A DNA stretch of 36,487 nucleotides from a virus: positions 1-36,487 of the IMG/VR virus record IMGVR_UViG_3300029448_000148; one strand, 5' to 3'. The position numbers were made by a program, and so were the translations under genes. The notes under the pieces are model-generated. The model saw only the letters and a program-made list of their open reading frames with translations, was not told where the DNA came from and ran no database searches. Shown piece after piece: positions 19,501 through 26,496 of this stretch. Positions within the stretch are counted from its first letter, which is position 1, and every line of letters begins with the position of its first letter.

Positions 19501-19732
19501 TTATAAGTGCCCCACCTTTTGATTCATCACCATATGTTTCTGCTTTAGTTAAGGCATTATCATTTTTTTTCTTTTTTCCTTTTACAAAATTTTTCGCTTT
19601 TTCTTTTGCTTTATCTTTTACAAAATCCTTTGCTTTATCTTTTGCAAAAGATTTTGCACCTTGCATCAAAGCCTTTTTTCCTACTTGACCACCTAAAAAT
19701 TTTATTGCTGAACCTATAATTGCTGCTGACAT
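16568..19732 (-). CDS. Large tail protein (tape-measure-like) with lambda-type lysozyme domain, 1054 aa
   Basis: The N-terminus is Lys/Ala-rich (KDKAKDFVKDKAKEKAKNFV), followed by a hydrophobic NILLGGALVGLLNLL segment near residue 190. Ala-rich coiled repeats (AAEKAAKNAGREAAEKAAKR type) lie at DNA ~18620-18850. A Gly-rich hydrophobic stretch follows (GGILGYGAGFAIGSAFTGG). Residues ~763-935 match the lambda R-type transglycosylase/GH104 fold: SFAEGT with catalytic-type Glu771, ATGRYQF, TPEMQD and a final SYYGQ. The tail is Ser/Gln-rich. Size, helicity and hydrophobic segments suggest a tape-measure-like or hub protein that also cuts peptidoglycan on entry. Function is inferred; the domain match is strong. 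Confidence 0.8.
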   Translation of the reverse strand: MSAAIIGSAIKFLGGQVGKKALMQGAKSFAKDKAKDFVKDKAKEKAKNFVKGKKKKNDNALTKAETYGDESKGGALIKKPSSSLTASKSIKSSDIVKSSGQEPPKKIGFDKLTESVSNLVKITEELNLVQQEGLKFDEKRAREDSKDLQEAKRKRRERFLESGKKVLTGAVGAVGAVGKAFNLDDFLNNILLGGALVGLLNLLSGSEKLFVNLSKNLFRIYKVLPKLLKNLFDPFGIFSKTFGKLTKPFRNFLKKTGKKLFSRIKNIIGKGLRKLANGIFDFAKNIFDKLFKASTELGQEAAEKAAKNAGREAAEKAAKRASREAAKKAGQTAAETVTEKAVKTAAETGLETAAEKAAREAAQIAAVKELRRKAFRELVIARAIQEGLKGADLKDKIDKEMLEFAVGQSGLPDEAFKATSEEAAEIITRELSGQTATNVKPKPKGFFGRIGQGLSDARTGLVDTARSAAEGFGKLTSNFLNDAKSKIYNFSGNIKNVGESFVSTLKNLDPRKFTEIAEKNIKKPILEILEKNKTYKSLTDIVKNPKTAKTVGNAAKETVENQSKTLITVLKGAKNSGLAEISGPIDKIIGIVEAILKYSFGEAPVNAIATTIGGILGYGAGFAIGSAFTGGVPSPVAFVLGVAGSIAGEMLVNKLIETLYPTIDPEQNQDPIAEMLGLPARPLIRDPSLSWEDYKKKFDMKEGLHFFGNKVNFPLGNNQEKEETGGKATQPTVQPQTVQPQSPLVGTSTKGSAKFGTSEQKKMLDAISFAEGTTKSYGTLYGGKVIPELAAGKMTIAEVLKMQKSKMYNGKSVYGSGYNSNATGRYQFMSYVLEEEINRQGISPNELFTPEMQDRLILNRISRMRGVTPELLSKEGMSDKVIDMLAPEFASFPNLIGPDSKGNVGTNTSYYGQGGKSKEEIKRAYGQSTGKVDSNKQTSSKTTTDSNEGAPIAKDQNQDSSASLETNSSSSQTTTATVAKQSPSSTSTASSSPSLQRTASYEQGAEQTVAIPLSQMQDQMPQMIPSKGKSMIIPTSALNRYYRDQLLGSLYKQG

Positions 19733-22494
19733 TATCCTATTACATTATAGATTGATTTTACGACCATTAATTCAGTATTTGATGAATCAATTGCAGAAAA
19801 TGCACTTATATTTTTTTGTTGTGCTGCTGATGAACTAGTAGTTTTAGAACCAGACTTTTGTCCTCCTGCTGGTGGAATAAAAATAGTTTTTAAATTGGCA
19901 GACAATGGAGGACTAGGTGCTTGTGAAGTAGATTCTTTTGATTTTGGAAGTACTTGAGCAACAGATTTCATAGCAGGAGCACCTTCATTTGGTAAAGATT
20001 CTATCTCAGATCCAGTTCCAGGTTTAACTGTCCCACCCAAAACTTTAAGAGGATTTATTTTCTTTCCATCTTTATGAGTTTCAAGATGTAAATGTGTTTG
20101 AGCATAATTATCGCTTTTTGAACCTAAAGGAATCAATTTTCCAACTTTTTGACCCTTTCTTACTGGGGAACCCACTTTTAAAGATGGTTTCATATGGAGA
20201 TATGTTGCTATCAATCCGTTACCATGATTGACAGATAAATTTGATGTATAACCAGATGTTAGATATGGATAGTTTGGACTATCTCCTACAACCTTACCAT
20301 CTGCTATAGAAACAACAGGAATTTTAGGATCCTGACCATAAGGTGAATCTTCTGTTATATCAATTCCATTGTGTCCACCATATTTTCTTGAATCACCATA
20401 TTTTTGACCTGATTGTCCTTTATAAGATCCCTGTGGAACTGGTTGAACAACTCCACCACTACTAAATCCAGTAACTTTTCCAGTCTTAGGAATATTTGTT
20501 CCACCCCCCTCTTTATTCATAGAGAGTAAATTATTCTTACCCCAGTAATTAACTGATGATTTACTCATTACAATTTCACCAGGTTGAGCAGCTATTAATT
20601 GAGTATCAGGACCCATTCCTGAAATAGTTTGTCCAGAATTACTAGAAATTGGACCACCACTGTCAAACCTAAAGTTGTTTATATTTTGTGGTTTTGTGGA
20701 TGATTCAGTATTTGATTTGTTGTACAAATTATTAAATACTGGTCCACCATTACTAAAACTTGATATCAAAGAAGATGTATTAGAAGTATTAGAGTTGTTA
20801 GAGTTATTATTAAATACTGGTCCACCATTACTAAAACTTGATATCAAAGAAGATGTATTAGAAGTATTAGAGTTGTTATTGGAAGTATTGGAGTTGTTAG
20901 AGTTATTATTAAATACTGGTCCACCATTACTAAAACTTGATATCAAAGAAGATGTATTAGAAGTATTAGAGTTGTTATTGGAAGTATTGGAGTTATTATT
21001 AAATACTGATCCACCATTACTAAAACTTGATATCAAAGAAGATGTATTAGAGTTGTTATTGAATACTGATCCACCACCACTATATGAATTGACTACTGAG
21101 TCTCCACCATTAACTATTGATCCACCACCACTATATGAATTGACTACTGAGTCTCCACCATTAACTATTGATCCACCACCACTATATGATGTCATAGGAG
21201 TTCCATTCATAACAATTGGACTATAATTATAAATCTCTCCACCTTTATTATAACGTAATAAATTTACTGAAGTGTCTTTCTTAGAAGATTTAACTTCTCC
21301 ACCGTCTTTCATTCCTTTTACAGGAGTATCTTTTTTCTTAAAAGATTTAACTTCTCCACCACCTTTCATTCCCTTTGCAGGAGTATCTTTTTTCTTAGAA
21401 GATTTAACTTCTCCACCACCTTTCATTCCTTTTACAGATGGAACTTCAGGTTTTGAATTTGTTCCTGATTCTTCTTTTGGTGGTTCAATCAATTTAATTT
21501 CAGGTATTTGAGGAATCTCAAAATCTGGTATTGGATCAAATCCCTGAATTGGATCAAAATTAAATAGAGCAAGAGCATCATTTATTCTGTCTATAACAAA
21601 TCCACCTGCAGTATTAAGTCCATCTATCACACCTTGAATGGGATCTGAAAGAAAAGTAAATATATCCGTCAAAACTCCATTTAGTGGTGTGACTAAATTT
21701 TCATTAATTGTTTTTATAACAGGATTAATGAAAAATCCAACAGGATTTTCCAAAATATTCATCAATCCAACTATAGCGCCACCAAGAAGAATATTTTTAA
21801 GAAAATTCATCAACATATCAAAGAATCCACCAACAGGTTTTATCTTTGCAGCAATTTTTTTGAATCCACCACCTTTTTTTGCTTTATCTTCTAATTCTGC
21901 TTCTCTACCTTTTCTTTCTTCTTTTTGTTCACCAATATCAGCATCTCTTGATTCTTCCTTTTTTGCCTCATTTATTTTTTTTGTATTTCCAAGAATATTT
22001 TTAAGATTCTCTTCCATCTTAGCAAAACTTGGCGCTAAAACAGAAGTTAAAATATCATTTGTTTTTTCTTGATCACTTCTTATATCATTTAATAAATCAT
22101 CAAGACCATCAGGTACTTGTTCATCTTTAGGTTCTTGAAGTATTGAAGGTGGTAATAATTTTTGAGGATTTATTTGTGTGGGTTTATTATCTTTTTCTTT
22201 TACTACCTCTGCTTTTCTTTTAAAGGCATCTGCACCTATCTTTTTCTTCTTTGTTTTAAAAGTTCCAGTTTCATTTTTTATTTTTTTAAATTCATCAGTA
22301 AGACTCTCAATGTCCTCAGTGGACATACCAGTGTCTCTTAATCTTGCCTCAGTTATTTTCTCTCTGAGTAGAGTTTTATAATCATCTACAGTTATATCAA
22401 CAGTGTCCTTAATACCTAAAAGCTCAAGATTTTTTGGATCAATTTCTTGACCCATTTGATCATCATTTACTTTTTGTTCAGTCTCAAGAGCCAT
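19732..22494 (-). CDS. Large tail protein (tape-measure-like) with M23 peptidase domain, 920 aa
   Basis: The start chosen is the ATG at 22494 (MALETEQKVNDDQMG), preceded by an AAGG; an ATG at 22524 would add ten residues. The N-terminal third is charged and helical, and then comes NILLGGAIVGLMNIL near residue 240. The middle has three tandem-repeat classes rich in Gly, Ser and Asn. An M23/LytM zinc endopeptidase domain lies at ~690-830, with H708xxxD712 (HNGID) and H801LH803 (THLHLE) as likely zinc ligands. M23 enzymes cut peptide cross-links in peptidoglycan. The stop overlaps the next start as TAATG. The tape-measure role is inferred from size and position. Confidence 0.8.
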   Translation of the reverse strand: MALETEQKVNDDQMGQEIDPKNLELLGIKDTVDITVDDYKTLLREKITEARLRDTGMSTEDIESLTDEFKKIKNETGTFKTKKKKIGADAFKRKAEVVKEKDNKPTQINPQKLLPPSILQEPKDEQVPDGLDDLLNDIRSDQEKTNDILTSVLAPSFAKMEENLKNILGNTKKINEAKKEESRDADIGEQKEERKGREAELEDKAKKGGGFKKIAAKIKPVGGFFDMLMNFLKNILLGGAIVGLMNILENPVGFFINPVIKTINENLVTPLNGVLTDIFTFLSDPIQGVIDGLNTAGGFVIDRINDALALFNFDPIQGFDPIPDFEIPQIPEIKLIEPPKEESGTNSKPEVPSVKGMKGGGEVKSSKKKDTPAKGMKGGGEVKSFKKKDTPVKGMKDGGEVKSSKKDTSVNLLRYNKGGEIYNYSPIVMNGTPMTSYSGGGSIVNGGDSVVNSYSGGGSIVNGGDSVVNSYSGGGSVFNNNSNTSSLISSFSNGGSVFNNNSNTSNNNSNTSNTSSLISSFSNGGPVFNNNSNNSNTSNNNSNTSNTSSLISSFSNGGPVFNNNSNNSNTSNTSSLISSFSNGGPVFNNLYNKSNTESSTKPQNINNFRFDSGGPISSNSGQTISGMGPDTQLIAAQPGEIVMSKSSVNYWGKNNLLSMNKEGGGTNIPKTGKVTGFSSGGVVQPVPQGSYKGQSGQKYGDSRKYGGHNGIDITEDSPYGQDPKIPVVSIADGKVVGDSPNYPYLTSGYTSNLSVNHGNGLIATYLHMKPSLKVGSPVRKGQKVGKLIPLGSKSDNYAQTHLHLETHKDGKKINPLKVLGGTVKPGTGSEIESLPNEGAPAMKSVAQVLPKSKESTSQAPSPPLSANLKTIFIPPAGGQKSGSKTTSSSAAQQKNISAFSAIDSSNTELMVVKSIYNVIG
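20732..21067 (-). repeat. Tandem repeats coding SFSNGGPVFNNNSN units
   Basis: Five near-identical units begin at about 20732, 20810, 20909, 20999 and 21059, so spacings are 78, 99, 90 and 60 bases. All are multiples of three. Differences come from smaller 9-12 base NNSNTSNT sub-repeats. They encode an Asn/Ser-rich linker inside the M23-bearing protein. Confidence 0.9.
21068..21189 (-). repeat. 51-base tandem repeat coding GGGSIVNGGDSVVNSYS
   Basis: Two full 51-base copies (21068-21118 and 21119-21169) and a 20-base partial third copy are nearly identical. Each encodes 17 residues in frame inside the M23-bearing protein. Confidence 0.92.
21268..21438 (-). repeat. 57-base tandem repeat coding KGMKGGGEVKSSKKKDTPV
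   Basis: About three copies of a 57-base unit encode 19-residue blocks that differ by few residues (KGMKGGGEVKS or KGMKDGGEVKS, then Lys-rich KKKDT). The block is strongly basic and precedes the Asn/Gly linkers. Confidence 0.9.
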
Positions 22495-22654
22495 TCCTTG
22501 CCTTTGCCTTTTGTTCCTCTTCATCCAGATGTTGTTTAAGCATAGTCACATAAACATCCCTCTCCCAAGGAATTAGATTTTCAATCTCTGTCAAGCTATA
22601 TTTATGGTACTGTATCAAGGCAAAATTCAATTTGTAATAACTTTCAAGATCCAT
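22484..22654 (-). CDS. 56-aa ORF, probable tail assembly chaperone T-like extension
   Basis: The translation starts MDLESYYKLNFALIQYHKYS and continues LTEIENLIPWERDVYVTMLK, then a charged end. The H-x-(W/Y)-S-x2-E-I-E-x-(L/M)...E pattern is like the short T part of lambda gpGT and P2 E'. The reading frame stays open upstream from the ATG (22654) to a slippery TTTTTTC in the end of the gp26-type gene, so it may be made as a -1 frameshift fusion, alone, or both. It overlaps the following M23-bearing gene by 11 bases. The coding call is good; the chaperone role is inferred. Confidence 0.75.
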   Translation of the reverse strand: MDLESYYKLNFALIQYHKYSLTEIENLIPWERDVYVTMLKQHLDEEEQKAKARNGS

Positions 22655-22665
22655 ATGGACCATGC

Positions 22666-23382
22666 CTATGCGAAAAAACTTGATAACCCCTCAAGAACAA
22701 CTTTGTTTGATTTTTTAGTTTTTGGATTCTTTACAGTAATTTCATGAGATAATTTAGGCATAGTTTCAAAGAATTTTTCAACTTTTTTAAATTGTTGAGA
22801 ATTCATTTGATCAAGAAATTCATTCATTTCTTCTTTGGAGAAATCAGATGCATCCCATGTTTCTTCTTCATTATATACTTTATCAATACAACCAGCAACT
22901 AAATCAAAAGTCTGCTCTGTTGTATTTTTTTGGTTAAAATCAAAATTATTTGAGATAAACTGACTTAAAGATGGGTATTTCATTTCCATCATCAAATTAT
23001 CATCAAGTTTGATAAATTTATCATGACCATCAAATTCCTTTACCTTAATATCATCAAGATTAATCGTGATAGGAATTGATGTTTTACCATCATCAGGTGC
23101 AATAATATTTACTTCAACTTCTTCTCCAACTGATTTTCCTCTAATATTTAAGAAAAGAAATTCAATATCAAAAGTAGGAAGCACTTCAATATCAATCTGA
23201 CTTTTGATGCAAGATTGAATAACAGTTTTAATCGCTGTTGAAATTTGATTCTGATCCTCACTCTCAAGAGCAAGAACTAAAAGTTTTTCTTCTTTTACAA
23301 GAAATGGTCTATAATTAACTTCTTCTTTGGTTGATGGTAAAATCAGAGAATAAGTGGGGGTGGCAATTGTTGGTAAAGGCAT
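22666..23382 (-). CDS. 26: gp26-type baseplate hub / tail assembly protein, 238 aa
   Basis: The protein fits the T4 gp26-like family (PF12322-type) found in T4-like phages: MPLPTIATPTYSLILPSTKE, then YRPFLVKEEKLLVLALES, DIEFLFLNIRGKSVGE, and a helical C-terminus. Length is near T4 gp26 (about 208 aa). In T4, gp26 is listed as a hub component. Its place just before tape-measure-like genes, with a slippery heptamer at its end, suggests it acts as a lambda gpG-like tail chaperone. A NATAAATA motif lies 21 bases upstream of the ATG. Confidence 0.8.
   Translation of the reverse strand: MPLPTIATPTYSLILPSTKEEVNYRPFLVKEEKLLVLALESEDQNQISTAIKTVIQSCIKSQIDIEVLPTFDIEFLFLNIRGKSVGEEVEVNIIAPDDGKTSIPITINLDDIKVKEFDGHDKFIKLDDNLMMEMKYPSLSQFISNNFDFNQKNTTEQTFDLVAGCIDKVYNEEETWDASDFSKEEMNEFLDQMNSQQFKKVEKFFETMPKLSHEITVKNPKTKKSNKVVLEGLSSFFA
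22672..22678 (-). promoter_or_regulatory. Putative -1 ribosomal frameshift site (T TTT TTC)
   Basis: In the gp26-type frame the codons read AGT TTT TTC GCA TAG. The heptamer T TTT TTC has the canonical X XXY YYZ form. Slipping back one base gives TTT TTT CGC ATA GGC ATG, which runs without a stop into the 56-aa ORF. A short stem (GGTCC-ATAT-GGATC, one G-T pair) starts 10 bases downstream. Confidence 0.6.
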
Positions 23383-23402
23383 ATTTTAAATTTCAGTGTG
23401 AT

Positions 23403-23410
23403 TATTTATA
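23403..23410 (-). promoter_or_regulatory. Putative late promoter TATAAATA embedded in a stop codon
   Basis: Minus-strand TATAAATA begins 28 bases upstream of the gp26-type ATG. Its internal TAA is the stop codon of the gp54-type gene. It could give separate late transcription of the long hub operon. Confidence 0.65.
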
Positions 23411-24170
23411 GTGTTGGTTTAGAACTAGATACCTCAGTAATTATTTGACCATTTAGTAATCTTTGAATTCTAAAAAGACCATTTCCAATATTAACAACAC
23501 CAACTATATCACCCTCACTTAGACCACCAAGTGGGAATGAATTCACTGATTGTGTTGTATTGTGCCTCTCTCTAGTATATCTTATATAAGAGAATGAGAC
23601 TGAAAATCTGGTAATATCACTAGTATTATATGAAAGAGGTATATTATTAATTGATATGGGAAATGCTCCTACAAAAGTATAGGTCATCGCCTTATCTCTT
23701 AAATCTTTTTCAAATTTTGTTACTGAAATATTGGTTTTATAATATTTTGGATAACTCATCCTATAAGTTGCTGCTTGGTTTTTATATTCTTCCTTTGTTC
23801 CTGTCCTACCTACACCAGAAATATAATCCATCCATCCATCAAAAAATTCAATAATTTTATATTCCTTATCAACATAAAATGTCATATCAATAGTTTCATC
23901 ATATATTCTTCTATATGCCATCTTCTCAGTGACACCAACAAAATCACTAGTCCTATCATGAGTAGCAAATGTACTTCCAGGCAGTGTTGTTTCAGATGCT
24001 AGAAGTTCTAAATCTCTTCCATCAGTGGCATAACTTAAACCTGAATTGTTAAGAAAAAGATTTACCTCATTGGGGGGATTTAGACTAACAGTATATACAG
24101 AGGTTTGAGACAGATTTAGTAATCTTGTCTTTAAACTTGAGGTAGATACTATATTTGGTCTGGTTGGCAC
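23406..24170 (-). CDS. 54: gp54-type baseplate tail tube initiator, 254 aa
   Basis: The fold looks tube-protein-like, with FVGVTEKMAYRRIYDETIDM, TFYVDKEYKIIEFFDGWMDY and VGAFPISINNIPLSYNTSDI. This is shared by T4 gp54 and tail tube gp19. T4 gp54 is about 320 aa, so this is somewhat short. It would sit on the hub and start tube growth. The start is GTG at 24170 because no ATG is available near the N-terminus. The alternative is a tail tube paralogue; I prefer gp54 because of the baseplate neighbours. Confidence 0.72.
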   Translation of the reverse strand: MPTRPNIVSTSSLKTRLLNLSQTSVYTVSLNPPNEVNLFLNNSGLSYATDGRDLELLASETTLPGSTFATHDRTSDFVGVTEKMAYRRIYDETIDMTFYVDKEYKIIEFFDGWMDYISGVGRTGTKEEYKNQAATYRMSYPKYYKTNISVTKFEKDLRDKAMTYTFVGAFPISINNIPLSYNTSDITRFSVSFSYIRYTRERHNTTQSVNSFPLGGLSEGDIVGVVNIGNGLFRIQRLLNGQIITEVSSSKPTL

Positions 24171-24172
24171 AG

Positions 24173-24180
24173 TATAAATA
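24173..24180 (+). promoter_or_regulatory. Putative late promoter TATAAATA for the gp4-gp48-gp53 operon
   Basis: A perfect TATAAATA on the plus strand lies 32 bases upstream of the gp4 GTG start, inside the 41-base gap between divergent genes. Confidence 0.75.
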
Positions 24181-24211
24181 CGTTTGATTACTATTACTAT
24201 GTAGACAAGCT

Positions 24212-24676
24212 GTGGGAATATCTTACAAGAGTAAATATAAACCTAGCAATCCACAAAAGTACAAGGGTAATTCAAATAATATTATTTGTAGAAGTAACTG
24301 GGAAAGAACTTTTTGCAGATATTGTGATATAAATGAAAATGTTCTAAGTTGGGCAAGTGAAGAATTCAGTATACCTTATATTTCACCAATTGACAATAAG
24401 GTACATAGATATTACCCAGATTATCTAATTGAAGTGAAAGAAGGATCAAAGATTAAAAAATATATTATTGAAGTTAAACCAAAGAAACAAACAAAACCTC
24501 CAGCAAAAAGATCAAGGGTGACATCATCTTATATAACTGAATGTAAAACTTTTGAAGTGAATAAAGCAAAATGGAAATCTGCTAAAGAGTTTTGTCTTGA
24601 TAATGGTCTTGAGTTTAAAATTATAACAGAGGAAGAACTCTATGGACCAAGAGGAGTACCTAGAAAACACAAATAA
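24212..24676 (+). CDS. 4: gp4-type head completion protein, 154 aa
   Basis: Length and sequence fit T4 gp4 (also called gp50, about 150 aa), which is needed to finish DNA-filled heads before tail joining. The layout also fits a TnsA-like PD-(D/E)xK fold: W30-E31, P69-D70 (YYPDYL) and E87-V88-K89 (IIEVKPKK). The start is GTG (MGISYKSKYKP); the only near upstream ATG (24199) is followed at once by TAG. It is the first gene of a plus-strand late operon. Confidence 0.82.
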   Translation: MGISYKSKYKPSNPQKYKGNSNNIICRSNWERTFCRYCDINENVLSWASEEFSIPYISPIDNKVHRYYPDYLIEVKEGSKIKKYIIEVKPKKQTKPPAKRSRVTSSYITECKTFEVNKAKWKSAKEFCLDNGLEFKIITEEELYGPRGVPRKHK

Positions 24677-25019
24677 TAGATTTGAATATATTACTGATGG
24701 CATTATAAATTTAGGTGATGCTGATGAGAGAATGACTGCTATTATTGAAACTGCCACTGATGTTGATGTAGTTCCTGATGTTGGTAAATATTATACTTTT
24801 ATCTACGCTCCTAAAACACCAAGAATTAAATATGATCAAAATCCACTTATAGCATGTGTATCAATTGATAGATGGGGATTTAAAGGTTTGAATTATCACT
24901 GGGGAGAATTTAGAAACTATACATGGCAAGAAGTGATTGGAAATTTGCATGTAATTTATCCTATGGAATTAAATGATCTGAGATCTATTCCATATCAATA
25001 TTTTAGAATAAATAACTAA
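24642..25019 (+). CDS. Conserved phage protein between gp4 and gp48, 125 aa
   Basis: The start has a good Shine-Dalgarno (GAGGAAG) and overlaps the gp4 end by 35 bases. The protein has a folded middle (VGKYYTFIYAPKTPRIKYD) and a striking aromatic segment (SIDRWGFKGLNYHWGEFRNY then TWQEVIGNLHVIYP). Similar segments are known to me from other marine T4-like phages, with no assigned function. Its place among baseplate genes suggests a structural or assembly role. Confidence 0.8.
   Translation: MDQEEYLENTNNRFEYITDGIINLGDADERMTAIIETATDVDVVPDVGKYYTFIYAPKTPRIKYDQNPLIACVSIDRWGFKGLNYHWGEFRNYTWQEVIGNLHVIYPMELNDLRSIPYQYFRINN
25007..25014 (+). promoter_or_regulatory. Putative late promoter AATAAATA before gp48
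   Basis: AATAAATA matches the cyanophage NATAAATA late motif. It overlaps the last codons of the 125-aa gene and lies 22 bases upstream of the gp48 ATG. Confidence 0.5.
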
Positions 25020-25035
25020 ACAAAGCACCTCTATA

Positions 25036-26493
25036 ATGGGTAAATATAAAGATAGAGATACAAGTGGTTGGGCACAAACCTCAGCAGGTGCTGTAACTTA
25101 TAACGCGACTTTTAGATTTGATAAAACAACAACATCCAATAGTGGTGCATCTTCATCTTCTAAGAAAGATCTTAAAGTAACTTTAAATACTAATACTGGA
25201 AATTATGATGTTTATGAAAAAAATGTATTAGGAGATGCTCTGATATATCAATATAATGCATCAAATAACAAAACAGTAATCAAGAATGAATCATTATATG
25301 GTAGTTTTTTTGCTGGAGATTCTGGAAGAACATCTCAATTAAAAAATATAAATTTAGGTGCAAGAGAATCAAATCTAGCATTAATTGATAAAAATGCTAC
25401 TACAGATTTACAAAGAAAAAATTATATTAACATAACGAGTTACGAGGGATATAGACCTTTAGAAGATAATACATCCACAGCTGCTCCAGATAGAACAGAA
25501 GATGATCAAGAAAATGTTGCTCCAGCAAATTCAAATAACACAGGAGTAGAAGATCCAAATGATAGCACAAATGTTGATGATGCTGTAAGCACTGCTGAAA
25601 AATTAACATTTGAACCAGAAACTGATTTTAGAGAACCAGTAACAAATCGTGGATTAGTATTAAGATATCCAAAAGAAATACCAGATTTGGGATATGATTT
25701 TATTAGGATTACAGCATACAATTATGTTACGTCAGGTTTACCATCTTTATCAAATCAAAGAACTCAAAGTGCATCAAGAGTACTAACTGATCCTCTAGAA
25801 ACAGTAATACTCCCAATGCAACCCAATCTCTCAACAAGTCAATCAGTTGACTGGGGTGGTGATAAACTTGATGCTGTAAAAGGTTCATTGGCAGAAGCGG
25901 CAATGGGAGCAATAGATAGTATAAGTAATTTTGATGCTGCTGGATTACTAGAAGTTGCTAAAAAAGCAGGGGAAAACTTTAATAAAACTTTCAATGATTC
26001 TGGAACAAAACAAGCATTAATTGCTTATTTTGCTGGTCAAGCAGTTGGTGCAAACATTCAAGGTAGAACCACTGGACAAGTTTTAAATCCAAATCTTGAA
26101 CTTCTTTTTACTGGTCCAAGGATGAGGACATTTCAATTTAACTTTGTTTTCACTCCTAGAGATGAAGATGAGGCAGTAACTGTAAGAAAAATTATAAAAA
26201 CCTTTAAAAGAAATTTTTCACCACAAAGATCTACTAGTGGTTTATTTTTAAAAACACCAAGAGTTTTTCAAATTGAATATATATTTGATGATAGTGACAC
26301 TAGTAACCATCCTTTCTTGAATAAAATTAAACCTTGTGCAATGACATCTTTTAATGTTAATTACACACCTGATGGTTCATATTCAACCTTCCCAGATGGT
26401 TCAATGACTTCTTATGCTATAAGCATGTCATTTGGTGAACTGCAACCAATTTATGCTGATGAATATGATAATTCAGACGATATGGGATTTTAA
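25036..26493 (+). CDS. 48: gp48-type baseplate tail tube cap, 485 aa
   Basis: The second half carries the conserved tail-cap region: GLVLRYPKEIPDLGYDFIRI, LFTGPRMRTFQFNFVFTPRD, then IIKTFKRNFSPQ and a final FGELQPIYADEYD. T4 gp48 is about 364 aa, so the N-terminal ~190 residues (Ser/Asn-rich and acidic) are extra. The middle has a helical Ala-rich segment (LAEAAMGAIDSISNFDAAGL). It would sit on the central hub and join the baseplate to the tail tube. The following gene starts three bases after its stop. Confidence 0.85.
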   Translation: MGKYKDRDTSGWAQTSAGAVTYNATFRFDKTTTSNSGASSSSKKDLKVTLNTNTGNYDVYEKNVLGDALIYQYNASNNKTVIKNESLYGSFFAGDSGRTSQLKNINLGARESNLALIDKNATTDLQRKNYINITSYEGYRPLEDNTSTAAPDRTEDDQENVAPANSNNTGVEDPNDSTNVDDAVSTAEKLTFEPETDFREPVTNRGLVLRYPKEIPDLGYDFIRITAYNYVTSGLPSLSNQRTQSASRVLTDPLETVILPMQPNLSTSQSVDWGGDKLDAVKGSLAEAAMGAIDSISNFDAAGLLEVAKKAGENFNKTFNDSGTKQALIAYFAGQAVGANIQGRTTGQVLNPNLELLFTGPRMRTFQFNFVFTPRDEDEAVTVRKIIKTFKRNFSPQRSTSGLFLKTPRVFQIEYIFDDSDTSNHPFLNKIKPCAMTSFNVNYTPDGSYSTFPDGSMTSYAISMSFGELQPIYADEYDNSDDMGF

Positions 26494-26496
26494 AAA

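Noticed and set aside
20675-21226. 183-aa plus-strand ORF rich in LLNTGPPLLKLDIKEDVLEV
   Set aside because: It is the antisense reading of the tandem repeats in the M23-bearing gene. Its regular look comes from the repeats, and it has no start signal of its own.
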